Counted from the stretch's first letter, positions 9,171 to 18,133 are shown. The stretch is DNA of 40,469 nt from Gammaproteobacteria bacterium (GCA_029882395.1 JAOUKT010000028.1:1-40469); one strand, 5' to 3'. Notes: a model not told the origin generated them from the sequence alone. A program made the numbers and translations.

Positions 9171-9914
9171 TTACAATACCCGAGGTAAAGTTTTTTCAAG
9201 CAATTCCCTGACATTTTTCATGCCATCGATTAAGTTTGTTTCAATTTCCTGCATTGTAATTTCATTTTTACATTTTCCTGCTGCCCAGTTGGCAACCACC
9301 GCACAGGTCGCATAGTGCATGTCCAGTTCTCTTGCCAGCGCCGCTTCAGGCATGCCTGTCATGCCGACAATATCACAGCCATCATTTTCAAGTTTTTTGA
9401 TTTCAGCAGCCGTTTCCAGCCGGGGACCCTGGGTCGCCGCATAAACTCCATTATCAACAACGGCAAAATCAACCGATTCCGCAGCCGTTAACATGGCCTT
9501 TCGCAGACGCTGATTATAAGGCTGGGTAAAATCAATATGGCGTTCAGGATTAAAGTCATCATTGAAAAAGGTATGCTCTCTGCCATAGGTATAATCGATT
9601 AACTGCTCCGGTATAACAATGGACTTGGGGGACATTTGTTCAGTTATGCCACCGACTGCGGCAACAGCAATTATCTGTTCAACATCTAACGATTTTAATG
9701 CCCAGATATTAGCCTGATAGTTAATTTTATGCGGCGGTATAGTGTGGCCGTGACCGTGACGGGCGATAAAAATAATCGATTCGGAACATAACTCGCCCGT
9801 AATCAGTGGCGCTGAAGCGGGGCCAAAAGGTGTATGCACCATTTGTTTATTAATAATTTTAAGATTACTCAGATGGGCAAGACCTGTACCACCGATTATT
9901 GCTAATTTAGACAT
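9171..9914 (-). CDS. S-methyl-5'-thioinosine phosphorylase (PNP/MTAP family)
   Basis: A 247-residue member of the purine nucleoside/methylthioadenosine phosphorylase family. It has the N-terminal phosphate-binding AIIGGTGL, a central RHGHGHTIPPHKINY and the C-terminal nucleoside-site motif IVGMTGMPEAALAREL. Length and wording resemble Pseudomonas methylthioinosine phosphorylase, which splits MTI to hypoxanthine and 5-methylthioribose-1-phosphate after deamination of methylthioadenosine. MTAP activity cannot be excluded by eye. I chose the ATG at 9914 because GAGG lies 6 bases upstream; an in-frame ATG at 9956 lacks this. It is a single gene, divergent from ppiB. Confidence 0.88.
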   Translation of the reverse strand: MSKLAIIGGTGLAHLSNLKIINKQMVHTPFGPASAPLITGELCSESIIFIARHGHGHTIPPHKINYQANIWALKSLDVEQIIAVAAVGGITEQMSPKSIVIPEQLIDYTYGREHTFFNDDFNPERHIDFTQPYNQRLRKAMLTAAESVDFAVVDNGVYAATQGPRLETAAEIKKLENDGCDIVGMTGMPEAALARELDMHYATCAVVANWAAGKCKNEITMQEIETNLIDGMKNVRELLEKTLPRVL

Positions 9915-10084
9915 GCTTACCTCAATACACTGATAATTATGCCAATAATAACCCATTATTTAACACATCATGGCGAAAATTTTGCTAAAATTATGCTTCT
10001 TTTAATGTCATACGTTTAAGCATAAACAGGCTTATATATGATCCTTAAATGGGTCTCAAGCTATGAATAACACAGGATTCTGTC

Positions 10085-10594
10085 ATGTCTGAAAATACCA
10101 AAGTCAAAATTGAAACTACCATGGGCGATATCGTCATTGAGTTATACCCTGAAAAAGCCCCTATCACCGTAGAAAACTTTTTGGCTTATGTTAAGGACGA
10201 CTTCTTCTCTGAAACTATTTTTCATCGTGTGATTCCAAACTTTATGGTTCAGGGTGGCGGCATGCTGGAAGATTTATCACAAAAAACAACGCGCGATGCT
10301 ATCAAGATTGAAGCTGACAATGGCTTGAGCAATGACCGTGGCACGCTTGCAATGGCAAGAACAATGATTCCGGACTCTGCAACGGCCCAGTTTTTCATCA
10401 ATCTAAAAGATAACAGCTTCCTGAACCATACCGCTCCGACTGACCAGGGCTGGGGATATTGTGTTTTTGGTAAAGTGCTGGAAGGCATGGATGTTGTCGA
10501 TAATATTGCAACAGTACCGACGACAACTAAAGCAGGTCATGGTGATGTGCCGGTAGACAGCATCGTTATTAATAAAGCCAGCGTAATCGATTAA
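10085..10594 (+). CDS. ppiB: Peptidyl-prolyl cis-trans isomerase, cyclophilin type B
   Basis: A 169-residue cytoplasmic cyclophilin with no signal peptide. It carries the active-site [24 protein letters not shown] and [10 protein letters not shown]. The size matches E. coli PpiB (164). AGGA lies 7 bases upstream of the ATG. lpxH begins 2 bases after its stop, so the two are very likely one operon. This ppiB-lpxH pair is common in Gammaproteobacteria. Confidence 0.95.
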   Translation: MSENTKVKIETTMGDIVIELYPEKAPITVENFLAYVKDDFFSETIFHRVIPNFMVQGGGMLEDLSQKTTRDAIKIEADNGLSNDRGTLAMARTMIPDSATAQFFINLKDNSFLNHTAPTDQGWGYCVFGKVLEGMDVVDNIATVPTTTKAGHGDVPVDSIVINKASVID

Positions 10595-10596
10595 TC

Positions 10597-11349
10597 ATGA
10601 CAGCCGATGTATCTGAAACTCTTTTTATTTCAGATCTTCATTTAACAGCTGAACGTCCCGCCATTATTGAACTGTTTAGCCGGTTTGTTAATGAGCGAGC
10701 CGTTAAAGCGGATGCTTTATATATACTCGGTGATTTTTTTGAATACTGGGTAGGTGATGACGATCCTGCTGATGAATTAGCCGCTGTATTTGGTGCATTT
10801 AATAACTTGCATGATCATCATGTTCCGGTTTATTTTATGCACGGAAATCGCGACTTTCTGATAAAAAAAGATTTCGAAAAAAGAACTCACTGCCAGTTAA
10901 TTCAAGACCCGACAACTATTAATATCAATCAGCGGGATATATTGCTGATGCACGGCGACAGCCTCTGCACTGATGATATTAAATATCAGCAATTCAAAAC
11001 ACAGGTAAGATCGCATGAATGGCAAAAGACGTTTACTTCAAAGCCCTTATCAGAGCGCAAGTTAATCGTTGAAAATTTAAGAAAAACCAGTCAGTCGGAA
11101 ACATCAGAAAAAAATGATGACATTATGGATGTAAATAAACAAGCCGTTAATGAAATAGTACAAGCCCATAGGGTCAACTGGCTAATCCATGGGCACACAC
11201 ACAGACCCGATATCCACTGCTTTACTGTCGATAACCAGCCCGTCACCCGGATAGTTTTAGGTGACTGGTATGACCATGGAAGTGTTTTATCGGTAAAAAG
11301 CCACCCACTCAGTGATGGCTTTGAATTTGAACTAGAGAATTTTCAATAA
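10597..11349 (+). CDS. lpxH: UDP-2,3-diacylglucosamine diphosphatase LpxH
   Basis: LpxH removes UMP from UDP-2,3-diacylglucosamine to give lipid X, the step before LpxB in lipid A synthesis. The 250-residue protein shows the metallophosphoesterase metal motifs in order: DLHL, GDFFEYWVGDD, GNRDF, LMHGDSLCTDD and HGHTHRPD. Size matches E. coli LpxH (240). It is translated immediately after ppiB. With lpxK at the left edge, the window holds two non-adjacent lipid A genes. Its stop codon lies inside a hairpin shared with the convergent gene. Confidence 0.95.
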   Translation: MTADVSETLFISDLHLTAERPAIIELFSRFVNERAVKADALYILGDFFEYWVGDDDPADELAAVFGAFNNLHDHHVPVYFMHGNRDFLIKKDFEKRTHCQLIQDPTTININQRDILLMHGDSLCTDDIKYQQFKTQVRSHEWQKTFTSKPLSERKLIVENLRKTSQSETSEKNDDIMDVNKQAVNEIVQAHRVNWLIHGHTHRPDIHCFTVDNQPVTRIVLGDWYDHGSVLSVKSHPLSDGFEFELENFQ

Positions 11350-11367
11350 AGAAGTTTATTATTCTCT
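11334..11367. terminator. Hairpin over convergent stop codons of lpxH and the unknown gene
   Basis: Inverted repeat: AGAGAAT, a TTTC bulge, AATAAA, loop GAAG, TTTATT, ATTCTCT. Arms of 7 and 6 pairs are perfect. Both stop codons (lpxH 11347-11349; opposite gene 11359-11361) lie inside. It is A/T rich with no clean U-tract, so a bidirectional terminator or 3' end stabiliser is an inference. Confidence 0.5.
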
Positions 11368-12078
11368 CTCGCCGAAGCTTAAATTGTCACCCATCGAATA
11401 CCTTTTATAATTTTCTGGCAACTTAAATAACTGAGCAGAAACCTTTTCATCTGTTTTATATGATGACATAACCCGTTGTAGACCATTTAGGTGCCATTGC
11501 TGTAATGGAAAACCATTTTCATAGACACTGCCAATATTATATACCTGATCGATCAAAAGACAGGGAGTTCGCATTTCTTCCGGGGTAGCCACAATGGCTT
11601 CAACCTGGCCTGCTGAGAGCGTTTGTTTATAGCGCTTTAGCATGGCTGACTCTCGCATCAAGAAACCTTTTGCCACCTGAGCTTCACTGCACACTGTTTT
11701 ACCCGCTGACAACCAGTAAGAATAAACCGGTTTATTATTGATTTCTGGGGCGCCTTCAAGCACTTTCCAGCTAACATTACGTGGGAATGCAAAGTCGGGT
11801 AATTTCCAGTCTTTGTGCTGAATGATTAAAACCGTTGAGTCATCGTGATTGACACTATAGATAATTCTTTTTTTATCGTCGTATAAAATAAAATCACCAT
11901 CATCGCTATTATCATCAATTCTCAGTAAATCTTCAGCAACCATATAACGCACTGAATATGGTTCAATGCCCTGCTCGCGCTCAGAAAACTGAACAATTGT
12001 GACTTCATTAGTCTCTGCAATAGCCGAATTAATGATAGTTGACATAAAAATAACAAAAACATACTTTTTAAATTTCAT
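11359..12078 (-). CDS. Hypothetical exported protein
   Basis: I do not recognise a family. The 239-residue product starts with a lysine-rich stretch and hydrophobic core (KKYVFVIFMSTIINSAIA) ending in an Ala-rich cleavage-like site near residue 21, so export to the periplasm is likely. The mature part is beta-prone, with repeated short strands such as YSVRYMVAEDLLRIDD and DFILYDDKKRIIYSV. Two cysteines (in GKTVCSEAQ and RTPCLLID) could form a disulfide. The gene begins one base after the DUF455 stop, so the two are translationally linked. A periplasmic outer-membrane-related or sensor-like domain is possible, but no function is assigned. Confidence 0.75.
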   Translation of the reverse strand: MKFKKYVFVIFMSTIINSAIAETNEVTIVQFSEREQGIEPYSVRYMVAEDLLRIDDNSDDGDFILYDDKKRIIYSVNHDDSTVLIIQHKDWKLPDFAFPRNVSWKVLEGAPEINNKPVYSYWLSAGKTVCSEAQVAKGFLMRESAMLKRYKQTLSAGQVEAIVATPEEMRTPCLLIDQVYNIGSVYENGFPLQQWHLNGLQRVMSSYKTDEKVSAQLFKLPENYKRYSMGDNLSFGERE

Positions 12079-12079
12079 A

Positions 12080-12898
12080 TTAATTTTTAAACCCTGCTTC
12101 TAATAATTTTAAATCTGACATTTCTTCTTTACTAAAGCCAGCCTGCAGCCGGCCCCACTCATCAAATGGCCCGCTAATGGCATTTTTGACATTTTCTTCG
12201 CTTAAAAGTTTTATAAACGTCTTTCTGGGCTCAACGCCTTGCTGCAGACAGGCATACTCAAACCAGTGACTCCCAATAGCGACATGACCTATTTCTTCTT
12301 TGTATATGATTTCTAAACACTCAATAAGTGGCTTATCTTTTACCGTTTCGAGTTTTTTGATCATGCCCGGTGTGACATCAAGCCCTCTGGCTTCCAGTAC
12401 TCGAGGCACCAGTGCCATTCGTTTTAAACAACTGTGGTCCGTTTTCAACGCCATTTCCCAGAGACCATTATGTGCTGAAAAATCACCATAATGGTAACCA
12501 TGAATAGCCAGATAATCACACATGAGTGTGAAATGGTAAGCTTCTTCTTTGGCAACTCTCATCCAGTCTTTATAAAAGTCTGTGGGCATATTTCGAAACC
12601 GATAAACTGCATCCAGTGCTAGATTAATTGCATTGAACTCAATATGAGCAATAGCGTGAGCCAGGATAACCCTGCCTTCAGTGCTGTGTATAGAGCGCCT
12701 GGCTACATTCCGGGGATCGGTGAGAATCGGGCTATCAGGGCGTCCAGGTACCTCTATTCGCTCAACAGGAAGATGATGCTCCGGGATCAGCAGACCGGCA
12801 CTGAAGTCTGCCGCACACTGCGTTGTTTTGCTGACTTTTGCAACCGGATCGGCCGTCATTAGACAGTCATAAACCCTTAAAAAGAAACTGCTATTCAT
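12080..12898 (-). CDS. DUF455 ferritin-like protein
   Basis: A 272-residue DUF455 protein with a ferritin-like di-metal four-helix pattern: AHAIAHIEFNAI (Glu87), AKEEAYHF (Glu118/Glu119, His122) and KEEIGHVAIG (Glu201/Glu202, His205) supply the Glu and His ligands expected for a di-iron centre. The family resembles MiaE-like and other ferritin-like oxidoreductases, but its substrate is unknown. The ATG at 12898 has no Shine-Dalgarno sequence and a TATAAT box only 8 bases upstream, so the mRNA may be nearly leaderless. It is followed by the unknown exported protein and diverges from the SirB2-like gene. Confidence 0.88.
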   Translation of the reverse strand: MNSSFFLRVYDCLMTADPVAKVSKTTQCAADFSAGLLIPEHHLPVERIEVPGRPDSPILTDPRNVARRSIHSTEGRVILAHAIAHIEFNAINLALDAVYRFRNMPTDFYKDWMRVAKEEAYHFTLMCDYLAIHGYHYGDFSAHNGLWEMALKTDHSCLKRMALVPRVLEARGLDVTPGMIKKLETVKDKPLIECLEIIYKEEIGHVAIGSHWFEYACLQQGVEPRKTFIKLLSEENVKNAISGPFDEWGRLQAGFSKEEMSDLKLLEAGFKN

Positions 12899-12906
12899 AG
12901 TCTGAT

Positions 12907-12912
12907 ATTATA
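12907..12912 (-). promoter_or_regulatory. TATAAT box just upstream of the DUF455 start
   Basis: On the minus strand TATAAT is followed by 8 bases and then the DUF455 ATG. Transcription starting 6-7 bases after it would leave only 1-2 untranslated bases. The -35 region is poor (TGCCTT at 18 bases), so the call is tentative. Confidence 0.3.
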
Positions 12913-12956
12913 CCTGATATTGCCGTTACGAAGGCATTGAGGAGAGCCTATTATTC

Positions 12957-13349
12957 ATGAAATACTACCTTATTTTTAAAAGCATTCATGTTACATCAGT
13001 ACTGCTCAGCTTCATATTATTTATAACCAGAAGCTATTGGTTGTGGTACCAGCCCCGCTTATTAAATAACAAAGCAATCAAACGCCTGCCACACCTTATT
13101 GACAGTGTGTTATTGTTCAGTGCACTGCTAATGATAACGGTGGCCGACTTATCCCCAGGCAGCAACCATCAATGGCTAACAGCGAAAATCACGGCTATGT
13201 TGATGTATATATTGACGGGGTTATATTTATTCAGAAAAGCTCAGAGCCGAAACGAGATTCTTTTCAGCCTGCTGTTGGCCATAGTCATATTTGCATATAT
13301 TGTGCATACGGCCATAACAAAGAACATTATTCCATTTGTTTACTCATGA
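12957..13349 (+). CDS. SirB2 family membrane protein
   Basis: A 130-residue integral membrane protein with four hydrophobic segments (about 8-24, 46-62, 72-92 and 100-120) and the SirB2-like start KSIHVTSVLLSFILFITRSYW followed by LPHLIDSVLLFSALLM. SirB2 was first described as a Salmonella invasion-gene regulator, but most members are housekeeping inner-membrane proteins of unknown role. GAGGAG lies 12 bases before the ATG, a long spacing. It diverges from the DUF455 gene over only 58 bases, so their promoters probably overlap. Confidence 0.85.
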   Translation: MKYYLIFKSIHVTSVLLSFILFITRSYWLWYQPRLLNNKAIKRLPHLIDSVLLFSALLMITVADLSPGSNHQWLTAKITAMLMYILTGLYLFRKAQSRNEILFSLLLAIVIFAYIVHTAITKNIIPFVYS

Positions 13350-13360
13350 CAGTGCCCTAT

Positions 13361-13392
13361 CAATAAAAAGGCCTGTAATAATATTACAGGCC
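13361..13392 (-). terminator. Rho-independent terminator of the comEA end
   Basis: A perfect 10-base-pair stem GGCCTGTAAT with a 3-base loop (13370-13392), followed on the minus strand by TTTTTATTG. This is a strong intrinsic terminator for minus-strand transcripts leaving comEA. On the plus strand it may also end the SirB2-like transcript, but the U-tract is only on the minus side. Confidence 0.85.
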
Positions 13393-13430
13393 AGCTATCG
13401 ATGGAGTTGTATTTAAAAACTTTAATAATA

Positions 13431-13691
13431 TTAATCAGATGCCTTGATTAATGATTTGTTTTTTTCAACCGTTTTCAGGCTAATGCCTTTTACATTAGCC
13501 AGAGCCTCTGCTGTTTTGAACTTTCCATGCTGATTTCGGTAACTGACAATTGCCTGTGCTTTTTTATGCCCGATTCCTTTTAATTCGGTTAATTGCTCCG
13601 ATGTCGCCGTGTTAATATCCACCGCAGCCGACCAGGCTGCTGATGCAAAGATAAAAGTGACACTTAATAGTATAATCCTGAATAAATTCAT
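13431..13691 (-). CDS. comEA: ComEA-type helix-hairpin-helix competence protein
   Basis: An 86-residue protein with a signal peptide (about 1-22, LSVTFIFASAAWSA) and a single ComEA-type helix-hairpin-helix domain: DINTATSEQLTELKGIGHKK, then NVKGISLKTVEK. Such short exported proteins bind DNA in the periplasm during transformation. AGGGAG precedes the ATG by 6 bases. It is the last gene of the minus-strand series, 53 bases after pyrF, and is followed by a strong terminator. ComEC is encoded elsewhere in the window. A role outside DNA uptake cannot be excluded for short HhH proteins. Confidence 0.88.
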   Translation of the reverse strand: MNLFRIILLSVTFIFASAAWSAAVDINTATSEQLTELKGIGHKKAQAIVSYRNQHGKFKTAEALANVKGISLKTVEKNKSLIKASD

Positions 13692-13744
13692 ATGACTCTC
13701 CCTGAGTATGTATTCAATCCATCGAGTAATGATCTTACATTAAT

Positions 13745-14458
13745 TTATTCTGGAGTTAAGTCAGTTATTTCTGAATTAATTGTCCTCAAAATGCCAACAG
13801 GATCATCAGATTTAGTAATCGGACGGCCGATAACCAGGTAACTGGAGCCAGCCTTGATAGCGTCGGCCGGGGTCATAATGCGCCGCTGATCATCCGATTC
13901 AGAACCCGAAGGGCGTATGCCTGGTGTCACCAATAAAAAATCACTGAGAAAATGTGACCTCATTTGTGAGGCTTCCTGTGCCGAACAAACTATGCCATCA
14001 AGGCCGCAGTCATGGCTTAATTTAGCCAGCGACTGTGCTAATTCCGAAGGGCTTTGTGATATTCCCAGCAGCTCAAGGTCCTTTTTATCCATGCTGGTTA
14101 AAACAGTGACAGCGATTAAACGCGTGCTGGCATTGTTTTTGATTAAAGCTTCTTTCGCTGCTGTCATCATGCGCTGGCCACCCTGGGCATGCACATTGGT
14201 CATCCACACACCCAGATCGGCTGCTGCTTCACAGGCTTTAGCCACGGTGTTTGGAATATCATGGAATTTCAGATCCAGAAAAACATCGAAACCTGATTTA
14301 CATAAATCCTCTACGAAGCCAGGCCCAAAGCGAGTAAACATTTCTTTGCCAACTTTAAGTTTACATAAATCCGGGCTCACCTTTTCAACCAGGGCCTCTG
14401 CCATGGACAGCTCAGCATAATCCAGAGCAACAATAATTCTGGAGTCAGTTTTTTGCAT
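13745..14458 (-). CDS. pyrF: Orotidine 5'-phosphate decarboxylase
   Basis: Final step of UMP synthesis. The 237-residue protein has the catalytic Lys-Asp array in [12 protein letters not shown], an N-terminal IVALDY and the C-terminal phosphate-binding [10 protein letters not shown] and YLVIGRPIT. Size matches the bacterial type 1 enzyme. It overlaps the lapB 3' end by 14 bases, the lapB-pyrF link seen in E. coli, so coupled translation is likely. Confidence 0.95.
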   Translation of the reverse strand: MQKTDSRIIVALDYAELSMAEALVEKVSPDLCKLKVGKEMFTRFGPGFVEDLCKSGFDVFLDLKFHDIPNTVAKACEAAADLGVWMTNVHAQGGQRMMTAAKEALIKNNASTRLIAVTVLTSMDKKDLELLGISQSPSELAQSLAKLSHDCGLDGIVCSAQEASQMRSHFLSDFLLVTPGIRPSGSESDDQRRIMTPADAIKAGSSYLVIGRPITKSDDPVGILRTINSEITDLTPE

Positions 14459-15635
14459 TCATATCACCTATTAAGGGTTTAATCTCGCCCCAAACAAGAC
14501 AACTGGGGCATTGCCAGTTTAATGTGCCTGATGTATATCCGCATTTATTACACTGATACAGGTCATTTTTCTGCCGTATATGTTCTACTGCTTTTTGTAA
14601 CTTCTGAAAATGACTATTCTCAGCGAAGTTATCCTGCTTATTCATCAACTCGATGAAGCTGGCGAGGCCATTTATATTGGGTCTCAAAACTAACTGTTTT
14701 TGAATATAGATTAAGGCGGCCTCTTCACCCTTTACCTCTACCAGCAAGTTAACAATACCCTGCATTAAGCTCAGATTGGCATGATGACTTTCGACCGATT
14801 TTAAATAGTCTATGAGTTCATTGAGCTTGCCAAGCTCGCGGTATGATTCAATGCAGTAAGGCAGTATGACTGGAAAATATCTGGAGTCCGTCTGCTCGAT
14901 TCTTTTTATAAATTTGATGGCATCTTTAAATTTTCTTAATGCAACCGCGTTTTGCACGCGAACAATAATGGCCCGTATACAATCAGAGTCATAACTTAAT
15001 GCATCTTTAGCAGCGACTTCGGCCTGTTTGATATTACCTTTTTTGAAATACTGGTCACTGATTTCACAGTAAAACTGGGCGATCAATGATCGTAACGTAC
15101 TATCACCATTCTGAATAAGGCTTCGGGTTACCTTAACCGCTTCGCTCCATTCTTTTTCTTGCTGGTAAATATCCAGCATGTACTGGCGGGCTTGCTGTTC
15201 ATAGAAACCGTTTTTTATAACATCATTGAAGAGGCCTTCAGCCCTGTCAAACAAACCTGCCGCGAGATAATCACGGCCCAGTTCCAGTAACGCTTTACTT
15301 CGATACTTTGCAGACAGGGATGGCTTGGCAATCAGGTTCTGATGCACCTCGATCGCTTTATCATAGTTACCACTACGACGGTAAATGGTGGCTAATGCTA
15401 AATGTGTATCAATGGTTTCATTATCAACCTGGACCAGATGTAAAAAAACAGGTAATGCTCTTTCCTGCTGGTCTGATAACAGATAATTAAGGCCTTTGAA
15501 GTAATCTGATGACAGTGAGTTTGAGCTGTTTGAACTTTCAGCCTTTTTGAAACTGATACCCTTTAACCAGCCTAATAAATAAGCAACAGGTAACAGCAAT
15601 AATAGCCAGGGCCAGTAAGAAAATATATCTTCCAT
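14445..15635 (-). CDS. lapB: LPS assembly protein B (LapB/YciM)
   Basis: A 396-residue protein with one N-terminal membrane helix (about 7-24), a long series of TPR helices (about 45-350) and a C-terminal rubredoxin-type metal site with paired cysteines CNKCG and CPSC. This is the LapB architecture. In E. coli LapB lowers LpxC through FtsH and so controls LPS synthesis. The gene sits between lapA and pyrF, as in E. coli. Length (E. coli 389) agrees. Confidence 0.95.
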   Translation of the reverse strand: MEDIFSYWPWLLLLLPVAYLLGWLKGISFKKAESSNSSNSLSSDYFKGLNYLLSDQQERALPVFLHLVQVDNETIDTHLALATIYRRSGNYDKAIEVHQNLIAKPSLSAKYRSKALLELGRDYLAAGLFDRAEGLFNDVIKNGFYEQQARQYMLDIYQQEKEWSEAVKVTRSLIQNGDSTLRSLIAQFYCEISDQYFKKGNIKQAEVAAKDALSYDSDCIRAIIVRVQNAVALRKFKDAIKFIKRIEQTDSRYFPVILPYCIESYRELGKLNELIDYLKSVESHHANLSLMQGIVNLLVEVKGEEAALIYIQKQLVLRPNINGLASFIELMNKQDNFAENSHFQKLQKAVEHIRQKNDLYQCNKCGYTSGTLNWQCPSCLVWGEIKPLIGDMNAKN

Positions 15636-15671
15636 TCTATTATTGTAACTTACTCATGCAATAAAATAACA

Positions 15672-15914
15672 TCAGTGATGAACTGATGATGTTAATTTAT
15701 TGATTTTCAATTTCTGAGCCAAAACCAGCCCTATCAATGCAAAAGCAGAAACCAGTACGCCTGCCAAAAAGCAAAATAAAAGCAAGATTGACAAAGGCAG
15801 TTCGGTTTTTGCGAGCAGATAATCAAACTGAACATTATTTGAATTAAGATAGGCTAGAACACCTAAAGAGAAGATAACAGATATAACTATAATGAAACGG
15901 ATTATTCTTATCAT
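15672..15914 (-). CDS. lapA: LPS assembly protein A (LapA) domain protein
   Basis: A small inner-membrane protein of 80 residues with two hydrophobic helices (about 5-22 and 38-62) and the LapA pattern LAYLNSNNVQFDYLLAKTELPLSILL. I chose the ATG at 15914, which places the first helix at the N-terminus as in the family. A TTG at 15935 would add seven residues. Both lack a strong Shine-Dalgarno sequence. It lies 33 bases after ihfB and 36 before lapB, in conserved order. Confidence 0.85.
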   Translation of the reverse strand: MIRIIRFIIVISVIFSLGVLAYLNSNNVQFDYLLAKTELPLSILLLFCFLAGVLVSAFALIGLVLAQKLKINKLTSSVHH

Positions 15915-15947
15915 TTTAATAACACTTAAGAACAATATCTAACGATG

Positions 15948-16271
15948 TCAGGCCCCCAGCTCAAGGAATGATTCGTTCACTTTTTCCCTTAACTCTTTGC
16001 CTGGTTTAAAATGTGGCACATATTTACCCGGTAGTTCGACTGAATCACCTGTTTTCGGGTTACGGCCTGCGCGTGGCGGACGATAATGCAAACTAAAGCT
16101 TCCAAAACCACGGATTTCGATACGCTCACCTGACGACAATGAATGACTCATCTGCTCAAGTAAACTTTTAACTGCCAGTTCAACATCCTTATAAGCCAGG
16201 TGGCTCTGTTTACGTGCCATCATTTCGATCAACTCAGACTTCATTAGTGAGTTTATTGCAGAATCAGGCAT
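15948..16271 (-). CDS. ihfB: Integration host factor subunit beta
   Basis: A DNA-bending HU-family subunit of 107 residues. [27 protein letters not shown] and [15 protein letters not shown] are nearly identical to IHF-beta. The ATG at 16271 is preceded by AAGGAAGGGG, which supports it. A later ATG at 16244, nearer the E. coli N-terminus, has no ribosome site. The result is an N-terminal extension of nine residues relative to E. coli. The rpsA-ihfB-lapA order is conserved in Gammaproteobacteria. Confidence 0.95.
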   Translation of the reverse strand: MPDSAINSLMKSELIEMMARKQSHLAYKDVELAVKSLLEQMSHSLSSGERIEIRGFGSFSLHYRPPRAGRNPKTGDSVELPGKYVPHFKPGKELREKVNESFLELGA

Positions 16272-16297
16272 ATCCCCTTCCTTTCTTATTATTGTTT

Positions 16298-16333
16298 AAA
16301 ATTAGGGCATGTGGCATAAAGCACACACCCTAA
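16298..16333 (-). terminator. Candidate terminator between rpsA and ihfB
   Basis: On the minus strand, TTAGGG pairs with CCCTAA, with a further TGTG/CACA inside after two mismatches and an 8-base loop, followed by TTTT. It lies just after the rpsA stop. It may be a weak or partial terminator before ihfB, or an RNA end-stabilising hairpin. Confidence 0.5.
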
Positions 16334-16350
16334 TCATAGCACAGAACTAA

Positions 16351-18033
16351 TTATTCGCCGTCTTTACCAGCATCCATTTGTTCTTTCAGCAAATCACCCA
16401 ATGTTGGGGCCGCTGAAGGAGCTGAACTTGAATAATCTTTCAGAGTTTTGGCTTCATCATCGTTATCTTTCGCTTTAATCGACAGGTTTACCATCCGACT
16501 CTTACGATCAACACCGGTGAATTTAGCTTCAATCTCTTCACCTACTTTCAGTACTGTGCGAGCATCTTCTACGCGGTCGCGAGACAGCTCAGATGCTTTC
16601 AGGGTACCTTCAATGCCATCACCTAAATCGATAGTTGCCGCTTTTGCGTCGACATCAGTAATAGTACCTTTGACGATACTGCCTTTTTCATGCACAGCCA
16701 GGAAGCTTGAGAACGGATCGGTTTCCATCTGCTTAACACCTAACGAGATACGCTCACGTTCTGGGTCAATAGACAGTACTACAGCTTCCAGCTCATCGCC
16801 TTTCTTGAAGTTACGAACGATATCTTCGCCCGTGCTGTTCCATGACAGATCAGACAAGTGAATTAAACCGTCGATACCGCCAGGCAAGCCAACGAAGATA
16901 CCAAAATCAGTGATTGACTTGATCGTACCCACAACTTTGTCGTTCTTGTTATGTGTAGTGCCGAAATCATCCCATGGATTAGCAGAACACTGCTTCATGC
17001 CCAGAGAAATACGACGACGCTCTTCATCGATATCCAGAATCGTTACTTCAACTTCCTGACCTAAAGTCACAACTTTAGCAGGATTAACGTTCTTGTTAGT
17101 CCAGTCCATTTCAGAGACGTGAACCAGGCCTTCAACGCCTTCTTCGATCTCAACAAAACAACCGTAATCAGTAATATTGGATACTTTACCGAATAAACGG
17201 GTGCCTTCAGGATAGCGACGTGCAATATCAGACCACGGATCATTGCCCATTTGCTTGAGACCAAGAGAAACACGGTTGCGCTCTTTGTCAAACTTCAGCA
17301 CTACCACGCTGATTTCTTTACCCACTTCAACGATTTCTGATGGATGCTTGACACGCTTCCAGGCCATATCAGTGATATGCAGAAGACCATCGATGCCACC
17401 CAGATCAAGGAATGCGCCGTAATCGGTAAGGTTTTTAACAATACCTTTAACTTCTTTACCTTCTTCCAAACCAGCCAGCAGTTTTTCGCGCTCTTCGCTG
17501 TATTCTGTCTCAACCACAGCACGACGAGATACAACAACGTTATTACGTTTCTGATCCAGCTTGATAACTTTAAATTCAAGCTCTTTGCCTTCCAGGTAGG
17601 TCGTGTCACGCACCGGGCGAACATCGACTAATGAACCTGGTAAGAAGGCACGGATATCGCTAAGGTCAACAGTGAAACCACCCTTAACTTTTCCAGTGAT
17701 GATACCTGTAACAATTTCATCGGCCTCAGATGCTTTTTCAAGACGGATCCAGGCTTTAGCGCGCTTAGCTTTTTCACGAGACAGACGCGTCTCACCCCAA
17801 CCATCTTCTATAGATTCCAGTGCCACTTCAACTTCGTCACCGATGTTGATGTCGAGCTCACCGTTCTCATTATAAAATTGGTTTTCAGCGATAACGCCTT
17901 CTGATTTCAAACCAGCAGCGACAAAAACAAAGCCATTGTGAATATCAACGATAGTACCGGTAATAATAGAACCGGTTTCCATATTCGTCTCAATCAGACT
18001 TTGTTCAAATAAATCAGCAAAACTTTCAGACAT
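16351..18033 (-). CDS. rpsA: 30S ribosomal protein S1
   Basis: A 560-residue protein with six successive S1 RNA-binding domains, as in E. coli S1 (557). Repeated motifs such as [40 protein letters not shown] and [20 protein letters not shown] mark the domains. S1 captures mRNAs on the 30S subunit. AAGG lies 7 bases before the ATG. The 142-base leader after cmk has two hairpins. E. coli S1 is known to repress its own translation through a structured leader; whether that holds here is inference. Confidence 0.97.
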   Translation of the reverse strand: MSESFADLFEQSLIETNMETGSIITGTIVDIHNGFVFVAAGLKSEGVIAENQFYNENGELDINIGDEVEVALESIEDGWGETRLSREKAKRAKAWIRLEKASEADEIVTGIITGKVKGGFTVDLSDIRAFLPGSLVDVRPVRDTTYLEGKELEFKVIKLDQKRNNVVVSRRAVVETEYSEEREKLLAGLEEGKEVKGIVKNLTDYGAFLDLGGIDGLLHITDMAWKRVKHPSEIVEVGKEISVVVLKFDKERNRVSLGLKQMGNDPWSDIARRYPEGTRLFGKVSNITDYGCFVEIEEGVEGLVHVSEMDWTNKNVNPAKVVTLGQEVEVTILDIDEERRRISLGMKQCSANPWDDFGTTHNKNDKVVGTIKSITDFGIFVGLPGGIDGLIHLSDLSWNSTGEDIVRNFKKGDELEAVVLSIDPERERISLGVKQMETDPFSSFLAVHEKGSIVKGTITDVDAKAATIDLGDGIEGTLKASELSRDRVEDARTVLKVGEEIEAKFTGVDRKSRMVNLSIKAKDNDDEAKTLKDYSSSAPSAAPTLGDLLKEQMDAGKDGE

Positions 18034-18065
18034 GATTAAACCTTAAGAAACTATGTACCTTTATA

Positions 18066-18085
18066 TTGACCATAGGACTGGTCAA
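18066..18085 (-). promoter_or_regulatory. Hairpin I in the rpsA leader
   Basis: A perfect 7-base-pair inverted repeat, TTGACCA and TGGTCAA around a 6-base loop, starting 33 bases upstream of the rpsA ATG. It may be part of a translational control leader. There is no U-tract, so a terminator is unlikely. Confidence 0.4.
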
Positions 18086-18115
18086 CCAGATAGATAGGGT
18101 TAATGTTAAACAAAT

Positions 18116-18133
18116 GACCTGCTCATGCAGGTC
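18116..18133 (-). promoter_or_regulatory. Hairpin II in the rpsA leader
   Basis: A perfect 7-base-pair stem, GACCTGC and GCAGGTC with a 4-base loop, 83 bases upstream of the rpsA ATG and 38 bases after the cmk stop. It is not followed by a T-run on the minus strand. It could act as a processing site or as part of S1 autoregulation. Confidence 0.4.

Noticed and set aside
13917..14420. 167-codon plus-strand frame opposite pyrF
   Set aside because: It is entirely antisense to conserved PyrF motifs; its length is explained by codon bias of the real gene.
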